Source: an uncultured Gemmatimonadota bacterium (GTDB taxonomy: Bacteria > Gemmatimonadota > Gemmatimonadetes > Gemmatimonadales > Gemmatimonadaceae). From it: a stretch of DNA of 64,000 bases. Positions within the stretch are counted from its first letter, which is position 1, and every line of letters begins with the position of its first letter. Shown one piece after another: positions 43,784 through 51,623 of this stretch. The position numbers and the translations under genes are program-made. The notes under the pieces were generated by a model. That model ran no database searches. It had not been told where the DNA came from and saw only the letters and a program-made list of their open reading frames with translations. The stretch covers positions 62,001 through 126,000 of the forward strand of contig CAIRYG010000014.1 of the NCBI GenBank assembly GCA_903882745.1, given 5' to 3'.

Positions 43784-44988
43784 TGTTCCAGCATCGTTCC
43801 GCTGTTCGCCTATTCGCCTTCGGGCGACTGGCGCTGACGCTGCTCACGGTCAGCGCGTCGCTCAGCGCGTCGCTCAGCGCCCAGGCTCCGGAACCGATCA
43901 CCGTGACCACGACGAGCCGCGACAACCCCACGATTCTGAGCACGGCAGTCGGCGTGCACTTTCAGGGGTACTCGTTCGCAAAAGGCAGTGATGTGGATGC
44001 CTCGCAACTGGGGCTGATTCCATTTTCGTATCAAATCCTGCTCAACCCGCGCATGTCGCTCGATGCCTACACGGTGCACGTGGATGCGCGCGCGAAGTCC
44101 GGCCCGACCACCATCCGGTACAACGGACAACTCGATTCGTGGCTCCGGTTGCGCTGGCAGTACACGCCCAGCACGACACTCGCCGTCGGCGTCAGCTTCC
44201 CAACTGGGCTCTCTAAACAGGACCCCCAGCAGGCTGCGGTCGCCAGCGTCATATCCAACGACCTCCTCGGCTATCGCGAAGGCAACTGGGGGGCCGGCTG
44301 GAGCACGACGGCGGGTATTACCACCGCGTGGCGTCGGGCGGATTGGCGTATCTCAACCGGGGCGAGTCTCCGGCTCTCGAGCCCGTTTGAAACGAAGCCC
44401 GATACCAATCTTCGGTACGCACCCGGCAACGAGTTGCGACTCCGAGTCAGCGGCGAGCGGTCCTATTCGACGGGCATTCTCGCGACTGGATTCACCGTCC
44501 AGTTGTTCCAGAAGGACAAGTACGACAGCAAGAATATCTTTGCCCCGGGGCCTCGCGTCCGGTTCGACCTGTCCTATGATTGGCCAAGCCTGCACCTCGG
44601 GTTCACCAACTTGTGGCGATTCAAGGGCGACCTGTCGGCCGAAGTGCTCAATGCCATCGACGGCACCTACCTGCGCGACACGCTCGTAACGGTTGGCTGG
44701 CAGAACCTGCAGATTTTCACCGCCTCAACCTCAAGGAAACTCACCAAGCAGATCGCCATTGCGCCTGAGCTCGCCTTCAAGTGGCGCACCGCAGACGGTC
44801 AAGCCGGGCGAGGCTGGCTCCTCGTGAGTTCCGTGTTCTTCCCCATGAAGTTCGACGACATGGAGTACTTCCCCGGATTCAAATACGGATTCGGATCGCT
44901 GATTCCATCACTCATCGATGCATCAGCAAAAACGCTGAACGGTGGTGAAATCAGCTTCATTATTCGACATCCGACACGCAAGTTCTGA
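43783..44988 (+). CDS. Outer-membrane beta-barrel-like protein of unknown function
   Basis: The protein has 401 residues from the ATG at 43783, which overlaps the previous stop by one base; a GTG at 43780 is also possible. The signal peptide (FGRLALTLLTVSASLSASLSAQ) contains 12-bp DNA repeats. The mature protein has many alternating strands ending in aromatic residues (WLRLRWQYTPSTTLAVGVSF, WSTTAGITTAWRRADWRISTGASL, LHLGFTNLWRF) and ends in Phe (FIIRHPTRKF), as BAM-inserted barrels do. No family name can be given. A strong terminator follows. Confidence 0.75.
   Translation: MFQHRSAVRLFAFGRLALTLLTVSASLSASLSAQAPEPITVTTTSRDNPTILSTAVGVHFQGYSFAKGSDVDASQLGLIPFSYQILLNPRMSLDAYTVHVDARAKSGPTTIRYNGQLDSWLRLRWQYTPSTTLAVGVSFPTGLSKQDPQQAAVASVISNDLLGYREGNWGAGWSTTAGITTAWRRADWRISTGASLRLSSPFETKPDTNLRYAPGNELRLRVSGERSYSTGILATGFTVQLFQKDKYDSKNIFAPGPRVRFDLSYDWPSLHLGFTNLWRFKGDLSAEVLNAIDGTYLRDTLVTVGWQNLQIFTASTSRKLTKQIAIAPELAFKWRTADGQAGRGWLLVSSVFFPMKFDDMEYFPGFKYGFGSLIPSLIDASAKTLNGGEISFIIRHPTRKF
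43851..43880 (+). repeat. 12-bp repeat in signal-peptide codons
   Basis: CAGCGCGTCGCT occurs twice plus a partial third copy, encoding SASLSASLSA of the barrel protein's signal peptide. Confidence 0.8.
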
Positions 44989-45002
44989 TCTGGGCAATAC
45001 AC

Positions 45003-45037
45003 ACGGGGCGTAGCGGAACACTCCGCCTACGCCCCGT
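45003..45037. terminator. Bidirectional terminator between barrel and GMC genes
   Basis: ACGGGGCGTAG pairs with CTACGCCCCGT, with inner CGGA/TCCG, between convergent genes ending at 44988 and 45060. Confidence 0.8.
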
Positions 45038-45059
45038 TGGTGTAGCCCCGCCGAACGCC

Positions 45060-46673
45060 TCAGTGCGCGCTTTGGTAATTCGCGCCGAGTGCACTCGCGG
45101 CACGAAGTCCGAGCGCGGCGAAGGTCAGTGTGCCGTTGCAGCAACTCGCCGTGACATTCGTGGGCGCGCCGGCAATCACGAGATTCTCGTGGTCGTGCGC
45201 ACGGCCAAAGCCATCGACGACGCTCGTCTCAGGATTGCTTCCCATGCGGCATCCGCCACCGGGATGTTCCTGCCCGATGTCGTTCGCCGAGGACTCGTTG
45301 GAGATAACCTGGCCATCGCCCACGCGGGCCATCTCGCGGAAGAGGGCGCGGAGTGAGTCTTCGCTGTGGCCGCGCAGCGCCACCGATTCCGGCGCATCGC
45401 GGAACTGCAGATTGGGCATCGGATCGCCCCACCGATTCTTGGCCGATGCATCGAGCGTGAGTTCGCTGTGCTTGTCGGGAAGTACATCGTAGTAGCCGCG
45501 CACACGAGCCACGCCAGCCTTGGCGCGCGTTCGCCAGTCGGCCAGCATCGCGTCGCCAAAGAGCACCTCTCCCTTGTCGTCGCGGAGGCGCGGCTCGCTG
45601 CCGTATGCTGACTCCCACACGCGAAGGTCGTGGCGCAAATACTTGTCGAGCTTGCCCGGCCGCATGAACTTCTTGGTCACCAGCGAGTGCTGCGCGTTGA
45701 TACCCGGGAAGATCTGCAGCGGGAGGCGAATCTGCGCGGCCACGTTGCGATGGCCACACAGGTACTTCCCCACGAGCCCGCTCCGGTTCGCGAGGCCGTC
45801 TGGATAGCGCGCGCTCTTGGACAGCAACAGCAGGTGCGGGCTCCAGGTAAAGCCGGCCGCGAGCACGAAGTGCTTGGCGCGATACTCAGTTTCCCGCTCG
45901 GGCCCTGAGGTCGCGTTCGCGGTAGCGTGCGTGATCCGTCCACGCGCGTCGGTGTGCAGGCGTCGCACCAGCGTGTTCGTGTGGAGCGCAATGCGTCCGT
46001 CGCGTACGAGGGCGTCAAAGGTGAAGTCGGGTGAATACTTGGCGCCGGTGGGACAGATCGGGTAGCAGCTATCACAGCGCTGACAGACGCCGCGCCCCTG
46101 ATACGGCACCGAGTTCTTGGCACTCGGCTGACTCCACATGGGAATGCCTGCTTTTGCGGTCCAGTCCTTCAGTTGTTGGAGACTGTAGGACAGCGGGAGT
46201 GCTGGCATCGGGAAGGGCTTGCCGCGCGGGTCAAGCTCGGGTGGCCCCTGCTCGCCGGAGATCCCGATGCGTTCCTCCGCCTCCTGGTAAAACGGATCGA
46301 GGTCCTCATACGAGATGGGCCAATCATCGCCCACGCCGTAGAGGGAGCGCACGTGAAAGTCTTCCGGCGAATAGCGCGGGGTGACCCCGCCCCAGTGCAT
46401 CGCCAGTCCGCCGACGTTCATCGACGGCGAGAATCCATAGGCGGTCCCGAGTGCATTTTGATCGTCGATATGATCGCGCGGCCACGGCGTCTCGCCATAG
46501 GCCTGCCACCGGCGCCGACGTTCGTAGCGTTCCGCGAGCGGGCCGCTCGTGCCGCCCGCCTCGACCACCACCACGTGCACCTTCCGTTCATTCACGAGCT
46601 TCTCGGCCATCATCGCGGCCGTGATGCCCGACCCAATGATGCAGATGTCGGTTTCAATCACGCGTCCGCTCAT
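45060..46673 (-). CDS. GMC oxidoreductase with four-cysteine cluster motif
   Basis: The protein has 537 residues from the ATG at 46673, which overlaps the upstream stop (ATGA). FAD-binding start DICIIGSGITAAMMAEKL and VVEAGG, a mid region with MHWGGVTPRY and a C-terminal GMC block (NVTASCCNGTLTFAALGLRAA). This resembles the large subunit of gluconate/sorbitol-type sugar dehydrogenases. Unlike ordinary GMC flavoenzymes it has CQRCDSCYPICP (CxxCxxCxxxC, about residue 205), which could bind an Fe-S cluster. It has no signal peptide of its own; export would be by hitch-hiking with the Tat-signal subunit encoded just upstream. Confidence 0.88.
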   Translation of the reverse strand: MSGRVIETDICIIGSGITAAMMAEKLVNERKVHVVVVEAGGTSGPLAERYERRRRWQAYGETPWPRDHIDDQNALGTAYGFSPSMNVGGLAMHWGGVTPRYSPEDFHVRSLYGVGDDWPISYEDLDPFYQEAEERIGISGEQGPPELDPRGKPFPMPALPLSYSLQQLKDWTAKAGIPMWSQPSAKNSVPYQGRGVCQRCDSCYPICPTGAKYSPDFTFDALVRDGRIALHTNTLVRRLHTDARGRITHATANATSGPERETEYRAKHFVLAAGFTWSPHLLLLSKSARYPDGLANRSGLVGKYLCGHRNVAAQIRLPLQIFPGINAQHSLVTKKFMRPGKLDKYLRHDLRVWESAYGSEPRLRDDKGEVLFGDAMLADWRTRAKAGVARVRGYYDVLPDKHSELTLDASAKNRWGDPMPNLQFRDAPESVALRGHSEDSLRALFREMARVGDGQVISNESSANDIGQEHPGGGCRMGSNPETSVVDGFGRAHDHENLVIAGAPTNVTASCCNGTLTFAALGLRAASALGANYQSAH

Positions 46674-47281
46674 CGTCCGCGATTCTCCGCCAGTGGGAGT
46701 GGACGGCGCGGCGCATCGGCGAGCACGCGGCACTGATCTTTACCAATCGCAACGCCGTAGGCGAGGTCAGTCGCTGCGCTGGTGTTCGCCCAGTGCGCGA
46801 GGAGCGCTACCGCCACGTGCGGCGCGCCAACGATGTTTGCGGGCAGCCGAAGCCCGCGACCCCGCGGGAGCTGCGGACGCACGAGTGCGCGACGCTGTTC
46901 GACCGTGATGCTCGCGAATCCCTTGCGGTGTTTGCGGTGTGCGAGCAACTCGAGTGCCTCGAGCTGCGAACGCCAGCCCGGCGACGGATCGGCCGCGGTG
47001 TAGGTGATCTCTTGGTCACCATAGCCGTGCATTTCTTCGCTCACGGGGCGGTAGGCGGCGGCCCAGGCGGCGAAGTCGCGAACGGCGAGGCTGCGCACTG
47101 ATGCGCCGACCGATTCCGGAAGGACAGCGTCGCCCAGCGCGGCGAGCAGCCCGAGGTTGAGCACCGCTGGCGGCGCGGAAGTCGTGCCCGCACTGTCCGC
47201 CGACGCGGCCGAGAGGGGAAGGGTGCTCGCGGCCGCTGCGAAGGCGGTTCGCTTCAAAAAATCGCGACGATTCTCATTCAT
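46670..47281 (-). CDS. Tat-exported small subunit, gluconate 2-dehydrogenase subunit 3-like
   Basis: The protein has 203 residues. The N terminus has a twin-arginine signal (NRRDFLKRTAFAAAASTLPL). The mature part (about 35-200) matches the helical subunit 3 of flavin sugar dehydrogenases: LGDAVLPESVG, a GYGDQEITYTA stretch and LPRGRGLRLP. This subunit carries the GMC flavoprotein across the membrane. The third, cytochrome c subunit of classical gluconate dehydrogenase is not next to it. It overlaps the histidine kinase stop and the GMC start, each by 4 bases. Confidence 0.85.
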   Translation of the reverse strand: MNENRRDFLKRTAFAAAASTLPLSAASADSAGTTSAPPAVLNLGLLAALGDAVLPESVGASVRSLAVRDFAAWAAAYRPVSEEMHGYGDQEITYTAADPSPGWRSQLEALELLAHRKHRKGFASITVEQRRALVRPQLPRGRGLRLPANIVGAPHVAVALLAHWANTSAATDLAYGVAIGKDQCRVLADAPRRPLPLAENRGR

Positions 47282-49725
47282 AGTTTTGGTGACGCGGGCT
47301 TTGGTCCAACCGGTTGGAATCCCGGAATCCAGCGCACGAGTACCGCGCGCAGGCCGTTCAACTCAATGGGCTTTGGCGCAAAATCGTTCATCCCCGATTC
47401 GACCGCACGCTGCCGGTCTTCGGCGAACGCGCTCGCGGAGAGCGCAACGATGGGTGTGTTTCTGTTGACGCCCCCAACGGCGCGCACGCGTCGCGTGACT
47501 TCGTAGCCGTCAATTTCTGGCATGTGGCAGTCCATCAACACAAGCGCATATCGCTCCCGACCTAGCAAGTTGAGCGCCTCGGGGCCGCTGCTTGCGCTCA
47601 CGACGTGCGCGCCGAGCGAACCGATCATGGCACGCGCGACCATCAGGTTGAGTTCGACGTCGTCCACCACAAGCACCCGCGGCTTGCCGGCTTCGAGTTC
47701 TGCCTCGCGAATTCCATCGACAGGGAGGGGCGCGATGGCCTCACCGGAGGCGGTCGGCGTCGAGCGCGAAATAACGGGCGCGCCAGCCGCACGGGAGGCG
47801 GCGGCCACTGTGGCGGTAGACACGGGCGCCCGCACGGCTGCGTTGCGCGAGCCCTTCTCACCGGAGGGCAACCGTCCCGCGATCAGGTCCTCGAGTACTG
47901 CAATCAAGTGGTCTTCGCGCACCGGACGTCGCAACTGTGCCGCCGCGCCCATCGCCCGCAGCCGGGCATCGCTGACGGGCTGATGCAACGACGTGAGCAG
48001 GATCACCGGTGGTGCGTTCACGAGTCCGGTGAGCACGGACTCGTTGTCATCGCCAGCACCCGGTGCGTCGGCGATGACGAAGGCGTACGCATTGCTCCCA
48101 CGCAGGCGGCTCACCATTGCTTCTGGATTCACGACCGTTTCGGCCACGAGGCCGTGCCGCGCGAGAATCTCGGCGATACTCTGTCGCGTCAGCGCCAGGC
48201 TGCACGCCACCAGGACCCGCGAACCTGGAATCATGCCCGGTGTGACCAGCGGGTCCCGCGTCGTGGTAGCGACGGGGAGTTGCAGGTCAACCGTGAACTC
48301 GGTCCCCTCTCCCTCGCGGCTCTCGACCGCGATCGTACCGCCCAAGAGAATCACGAGCTGTCGCGAAATCGCGAGGCCAAGCCCTGTCCCGCCGAAGCGA
48401 CGCGACGTGGAGGCCTCTCCCTGCTGAAACTGCTCGAACAGCCGCCCCTGCGCCTCATCGGTAATGCCGATGCCGGTATCCTTCACCGCGAGACGGAGCG
48501 CGATCGTCTTGCGGCCAATCATCACCGTCTCGAGATCGATCTGGACGTGCCCGTTCTGCGTGAACTTCACCGCGTTGCCGACGAAATTGAGCAGCACCTG
48601 CTTGAGGCGCGCCGAGTCGCCCACCGGCCACCGTTCTGCGCGCACGCTCTCGCGGACGACAAGCTCGAGCCCCTTCTCCTCCGCCTTCACTGCAAAGAGG
48701 TCGGTGACGTCGTCCACGAGCGCGCGTGGATCAAACGGGGCGTTCACCAGCTCCACCCGCCCGGCCTCCAGCTTGGAGTAGTCGAGGATGTCGTTCAGAA
48801 TGCCGAGCAGCGATGACGCAGACTTGTTGATGACCGTCAGCGAGCGGCGATCCGTTTCGGAATGCGCGTTGGCAAGCATTGCCTCACTCATGCCGAGTAC
48901 GCCGTGCAACGGCGTACGAATTTCATGGCTCATGTTGGCCAGAAACTCACCTTTGGCGCGGGCATTCGCTTCGGCTGCCGACTTCGAGGCTTCAAGTTCA
49001 CGCGCCGCATCGACGCGGGAGAGTTCGACGCGAAAGGCCGCCAATCCTGAAATCAGTGCGAGAATAAGTCCGAAGGCGCCGCCCAGCAACACAACGCGGT
49101 CGAGATTGGCGATCCATCCGTTGTATCGATTCAGTCCGAGCGTGACCACGACCGCACCAATGACCCGACCGTCACGCGCCCGAAGCGGGGCGGCGGCCTG
49201 GACGTTGAGCACGCCGCTTCGCACCGACGCACTGTCCTCGACGACAGTCGAATCGGCCGCCATCATCTGGCGCACGATAGCGGGGAGTGGAATCCGCTGT
49301 CCAGCGGTAGAAATTCGAGCCGTTGTCGCTTGGCCCTTGGCGCGCGCGTCGAGCGCAAAGACGAAGTCGTTGCCGGCGATCACACCGCTGTACACGCGCT
49401 GCATCGCCACGTTGGCGCCGAGCATGGAGCGCAACGGGCGGGCCGCTGCGTCGTACTCAGCGCCGGTCGTTTGAGCGCTCAGCGCTAGGCGTTCCTGTTG
49501 ATCCGGATCCAGGAGCGACGCACCGGTTGCCGCTGAGGCGCCGAGGTATGACTTGACGTCGTCAAAGAGAAGCCGGCGCTCGTTATAGCTGACAACGCCG
49601 CCAATCAGCCCTGCCGCGATGGCGACCGTCAGTCCGTATGCCAGCGCAACCACCAACGGTCGGCGCATACGGCGTGACGTCTTGGGCCTTGTGGGCTTTC
49701 GCGGGAGTGTGCTCGCACCAACCAT
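47278..49725 (-). CDS. Hybrid sensor histidine kinase with two receiver domains
   Basis: The protein has 815 residues. Order: membrane helix (about 23-45), extracytoplasmic sensor of about 165 residues (dCache/single-Cache-like), second helix (about 212-232), HisKA with SHEIRTPLHG (phospho-His), HATPase with NAVKF, DTGIGI and GGTGLGLAI, then a degenerate receiver (about 505-620) in which the Asp position reads FVIADAPGAG, and a complete C-terminal receiver (LVLMDCHMPEIDG, KPIELNG). There is no output domain. The stop overlaps the Tat-subunit gene by 4 bases, which ties the kinase to the oxidoreductase. The signal sensed is unknown. Confidence 0.92.
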   Translation of the reverse strand: MVGASTLPRKPTRPKTSRRMRRPLVVALAYGLTVAIAAGLIGGVVSYNERRLLFDDVKSYLGASAATGASLLDPDQQERLALSAQTTGAEYDAAARPLRSMLGANVAMQRVYSGVIAGNDFVFALDARAKGQATTARISTAGQRIPLPAIVRQMMAADSTVVEDSASVRSGVLNVQAAAPLRARDGRVIGAVVVTLGLNRYNGWIANLDRVVLLGGAFGLILALISGLAAFRVELSRVDAARELEASKSAAEANARAKGEFLANMSHEIRTPLHGVLGMSEAMLANAHSETDRRSLTVINKSASSLLGILNDILDYSKLEAGRVELVNAPFDPRALVDDVTDLFAVKAEEKGLELVVRESVRAERWPVGDSARLKQVLLNFVGNAVKFTQNGHVQIDLETVMIGRKTIALRLAVKDTGIGITDEAQGRLFEQFQQGEASTSRRFGGTGLGLAISRQLVILLGGTIAVESREGEGTEFTVDLQLPVATTTRDPLVTPGMIPGSRVLVACSLALTRQSIAEILARHGLVAETVVNPEAMVSRLRGSNAYAFVIADAPGAGDDNESVLTGLVNAPPVILLTSLHQPVSDARLRAMGAAAQLRRPVREDHLIAVLEDLIAGRLPSGEKGSRNAAVRAPVSTATVAAASRAAGAPVISRSTPTASGEAIAPLPVDGIREAELEAGKPRVLVVDDVELNLMVARAMIGSLGAHVVSASSGPEALNLLGRERYALVLMDCHMPEIDGYEVTRRVRAVGGVNRNTPIVALSASAFAEDRQRAVESGMNDFAPKPIELNGLRAVLVRWIPGFQPVGPKPASPKL

Positions 49726-49794
49726 GCCGTGAAAAATGGCTCGTTTCCACTCTGTGCGCCATATAGTTGTGCTATTGTGACCCGCGCAGCAGGC

Positions 49795-50385
49795 TCAGTA
49801 CTGGCCGGGGTGCTTCGCCATCCGGGCCTCAAAGTGGCTTTCCAGGAGCCGGAAATCCGCGTCCTTGTCGTCCGTGGGCATCACCGGCGCGTACACCGTG
49901 ATCAGCCGCTGCGGAAAGTCGAACGACACCGGAACGATCGGGACGCCGGCACCTTTGGCGACATAGTAGAACCCCGTTTTCCAGGCCGGGAGTTTCTTGC
50001 GTGTCCCTTCGGGGGAGAGCGCGAGGACCATGCGCTCTCGCGTCCGGAAATACGCCACGGTTTGGTCCACCACGTTGTGCGACGAGGAGCGAATCACCGG
50101 CACCCCCCCCAGCCAGCGCATCACAATGCCAATCGGCCACCGAAACAGGGTGTGCTTCCCGAGAAAGGTGCCGCGCATCCCCATCCCGAACATCGCCATC
50201 AAGCCGATGAAGAAATCCCAATTCGAGGTGTGCGGGGCGACAATCACCACCATCTTCGGGACGTTGGGAAAGGTGCCCGCGAACCGCCAGCCACTGAGCC
50301 GAAAGGCCAGGGCGGACAGGCCGTCGGTGATCCAGTTGCCACGTCGAGGGACTTCAGCGCCCAGGGCGGGGATGTTCGCGTTCAT
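49795..50385 (-). CDS. PlsC-like acyltransferase
   Basis: The protein has 196 residues from the ATG at 50385; the longer frame adds 79 residues antisense to the peptidase start. It is a lysophospholipid acyltransferase fold: VVIVAPHTSNWDFFIG (HX4D catalytic motif), LGGVPVIRSS and LALSPEGTRKK (EGTR motif, substrate phosphate binding). It is shorter than PlsC and resembles the small stand-alone acyltransferases. The acyl acceptor is unknown. It lies 69 bases upstream of the histidine kinase on the same strand and is divergent from the M28 peptidase. Confidence 0.85.
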   Translation of the reverse strand: MNANIPALGAEVPRRGNWITDGLSALAFRLSGWRFAGTFPNVPKMVVIVAPHTSNWDFFIGLMAMFGMGMRGTFLGKHTLFRWPIGIVMRWLGGVPVIRSSSHNVVDQTVAYFRTRERMVLALSPEGTRKKLPAWKTGFYYVAKGAGVPIVPVSFDFPQRLITVYAPVMPTDDKDADFRLLESHFEARMAKHPGQY

Positions 50386-50492
50386 CAGGGGATTGTGGCG
50401 TCCGGTGCAGGCCGTGGCAAGGTGGGTAGGCGTTGAGGACTCACGATGCCAGATTTCGTCCAGGTATCCTTTCTCACCAAACCCAGACTCCA

Positions 50493-51620
50493 ATGCTGCG
50501 TCGTTTTGTGCTCCCGCTGTTGATTGCTGCCGTGTCGCTGGCCTCCCCGCTGGCCTCCCCATTGGCGGCACAGAAGCCAACGACCCCAGCCGACGTCCGT
50601 CGCGTCCTCGGCGCGCTCGCACACGACTCGATGGAAGGGCGGGGTAGCGCCACCGTCGGCGGTGCCCGCGCCGCTCGATTCATTGCCGCGGAGATGAAAA
50701 AGGCCGGCCTCGAACCACTCGGCGACTCCGGCTATTTCCAGCGCGTGCCGGTCACCCGCGACTCCGTGACGGTTCAGCCGCGCGGCACCACCCGTCGCAA
50801 TGCCGACGGCACCGTCACGACAACGCCCCCCGATCCCGCGGCCCCCATTCGGAAGATGGAACGACTCCGTGTGCGCGAGAGTCTCGCTGCGCTCGATACC
50901 GTGCCCCTCGAGCGCAAGCCAGCAGCGGTAAATGTCGTGGGTGTGATTCGCGGCAGCGATCCCACGCTCAAGGATGAATACATCCTCGTCGATGCCCACT
51001 ATGATCACCTCGGCATGCGCGGCCCAGGCGTCAACGGGGACTCGATTTTCAATGGCGCCGACGATGATGCCTCGGGCGTCACCGCCGTGCTCGAGATTGC
51101 GCGGCAGATCAATGCCGGCGCCAAGCCGAAGCGCACGATTGTCTTTGCCGCCACCATGGGCGAGGAAGTCGGACTGCTCGGCACCAACTGGTACATCGCG
51201 CATCCGCCGATCCCGCTCACGCAGATGGCAGCGAACCTCGAGATCGAGATGATCGCACGCCCGGATTCACTCGCCGGCGGTGTCGGTAAGGCCTGGCTGA
51301 CCGGCTACGAACGCTCGAACATGGGCGAGACGCTCGCGGCCAAGGGCGTCCCCATCGTGCCGGACAAGCGCCCAAGCGAGAATTTTTTCCAGCGCAGCGA
51401 CAACATCGCCTTCGCCATGAAGGGGATCGTGGCCCACACGCTGTCGTCGTTCAACCTGCACAAAGATTACCACCAGCTCACTGACGACATCTCACGCGTG
51501 GACTTCGACCACATGGCGGGAGTGATCAACGCCGCGGTCGCCGCCACGCGGATCCTGAGTGATGGCACCAAGCCCGAATGGAAGGCTGGCGGGAAGCCGG
51601 AGCCGCGCACCCGTCCGTAG
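50493..51620 (+). CDS. Secreted M28-family zinc peptidase
   Basis: The protein has 375 residues from the ATG at 50493. The signal peptide (FVLPLLIAAVSLASPLASPLAAQ) contains a 12-bp DNA repeat. Zinc ligands and catalytic residues sit in the usual M28 order: VDAHYDHLGM (His), NGADDDASGV (bridging Asp), MGEEVGLLGT (catalytic Glu plus ligand Glu), LEIEMIARPD (acidic) and HTLSSFNLHKDYH (C-terminal His). It would be an aminopeptidase or carboxypeptidase. It is convergent with the lactate permease, ending 3 bases from it. Confidence 0.92.
   Translation: MLRRFVLPLLIAAVSLASPLASPLAAQKPTTPADVRRVLGALAHDSMEGRGSATVGGARAARFIAAEMKKAGLEPLGDSGYFQRVPVTRDSVTVQPRGTTRRNADGTVTTTPPDPAAPIRKMERLRVRESLAALDTVPLERKPAAVNVVGVIRGSDPTLKDEYILVDAHYDHLGMRGPGVNGDSIFNGADDDASGVTAVLEIARQINAGAKPKRTIVFAATMGEEVGLLGTNWYIAHPPIPLTQMAANLEIEMIARPDSLAGGVGKAWLTGYERSNMGETLAAKGVPIVPDKRPSENFFQRSDNIAFAMKGIVAHTLSSFNLHKDYHQLTDDISRVDFDHMAGVINAAVAATRILSDGTKPEWKAGGKPEPRTRP
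50537..50560 (+). repeat. 12-bp repeat, two copies, in signal-peptide codons
   Basis: GCTGGCCTCCCC occurs twice in tandem and encodes LASPLASP of the M28 peptidase signal peptide. Confidence 0.7.
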
Positions 51621-51623
51621 GCG

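Noticed and set aside
50386-50622. Longer start for the PlsC-like acyltransferase
   Set aside because: The extra 79 residues are antisense to the signal peptide and early codons of the M28 peptidase and resemble no acyltransferase.
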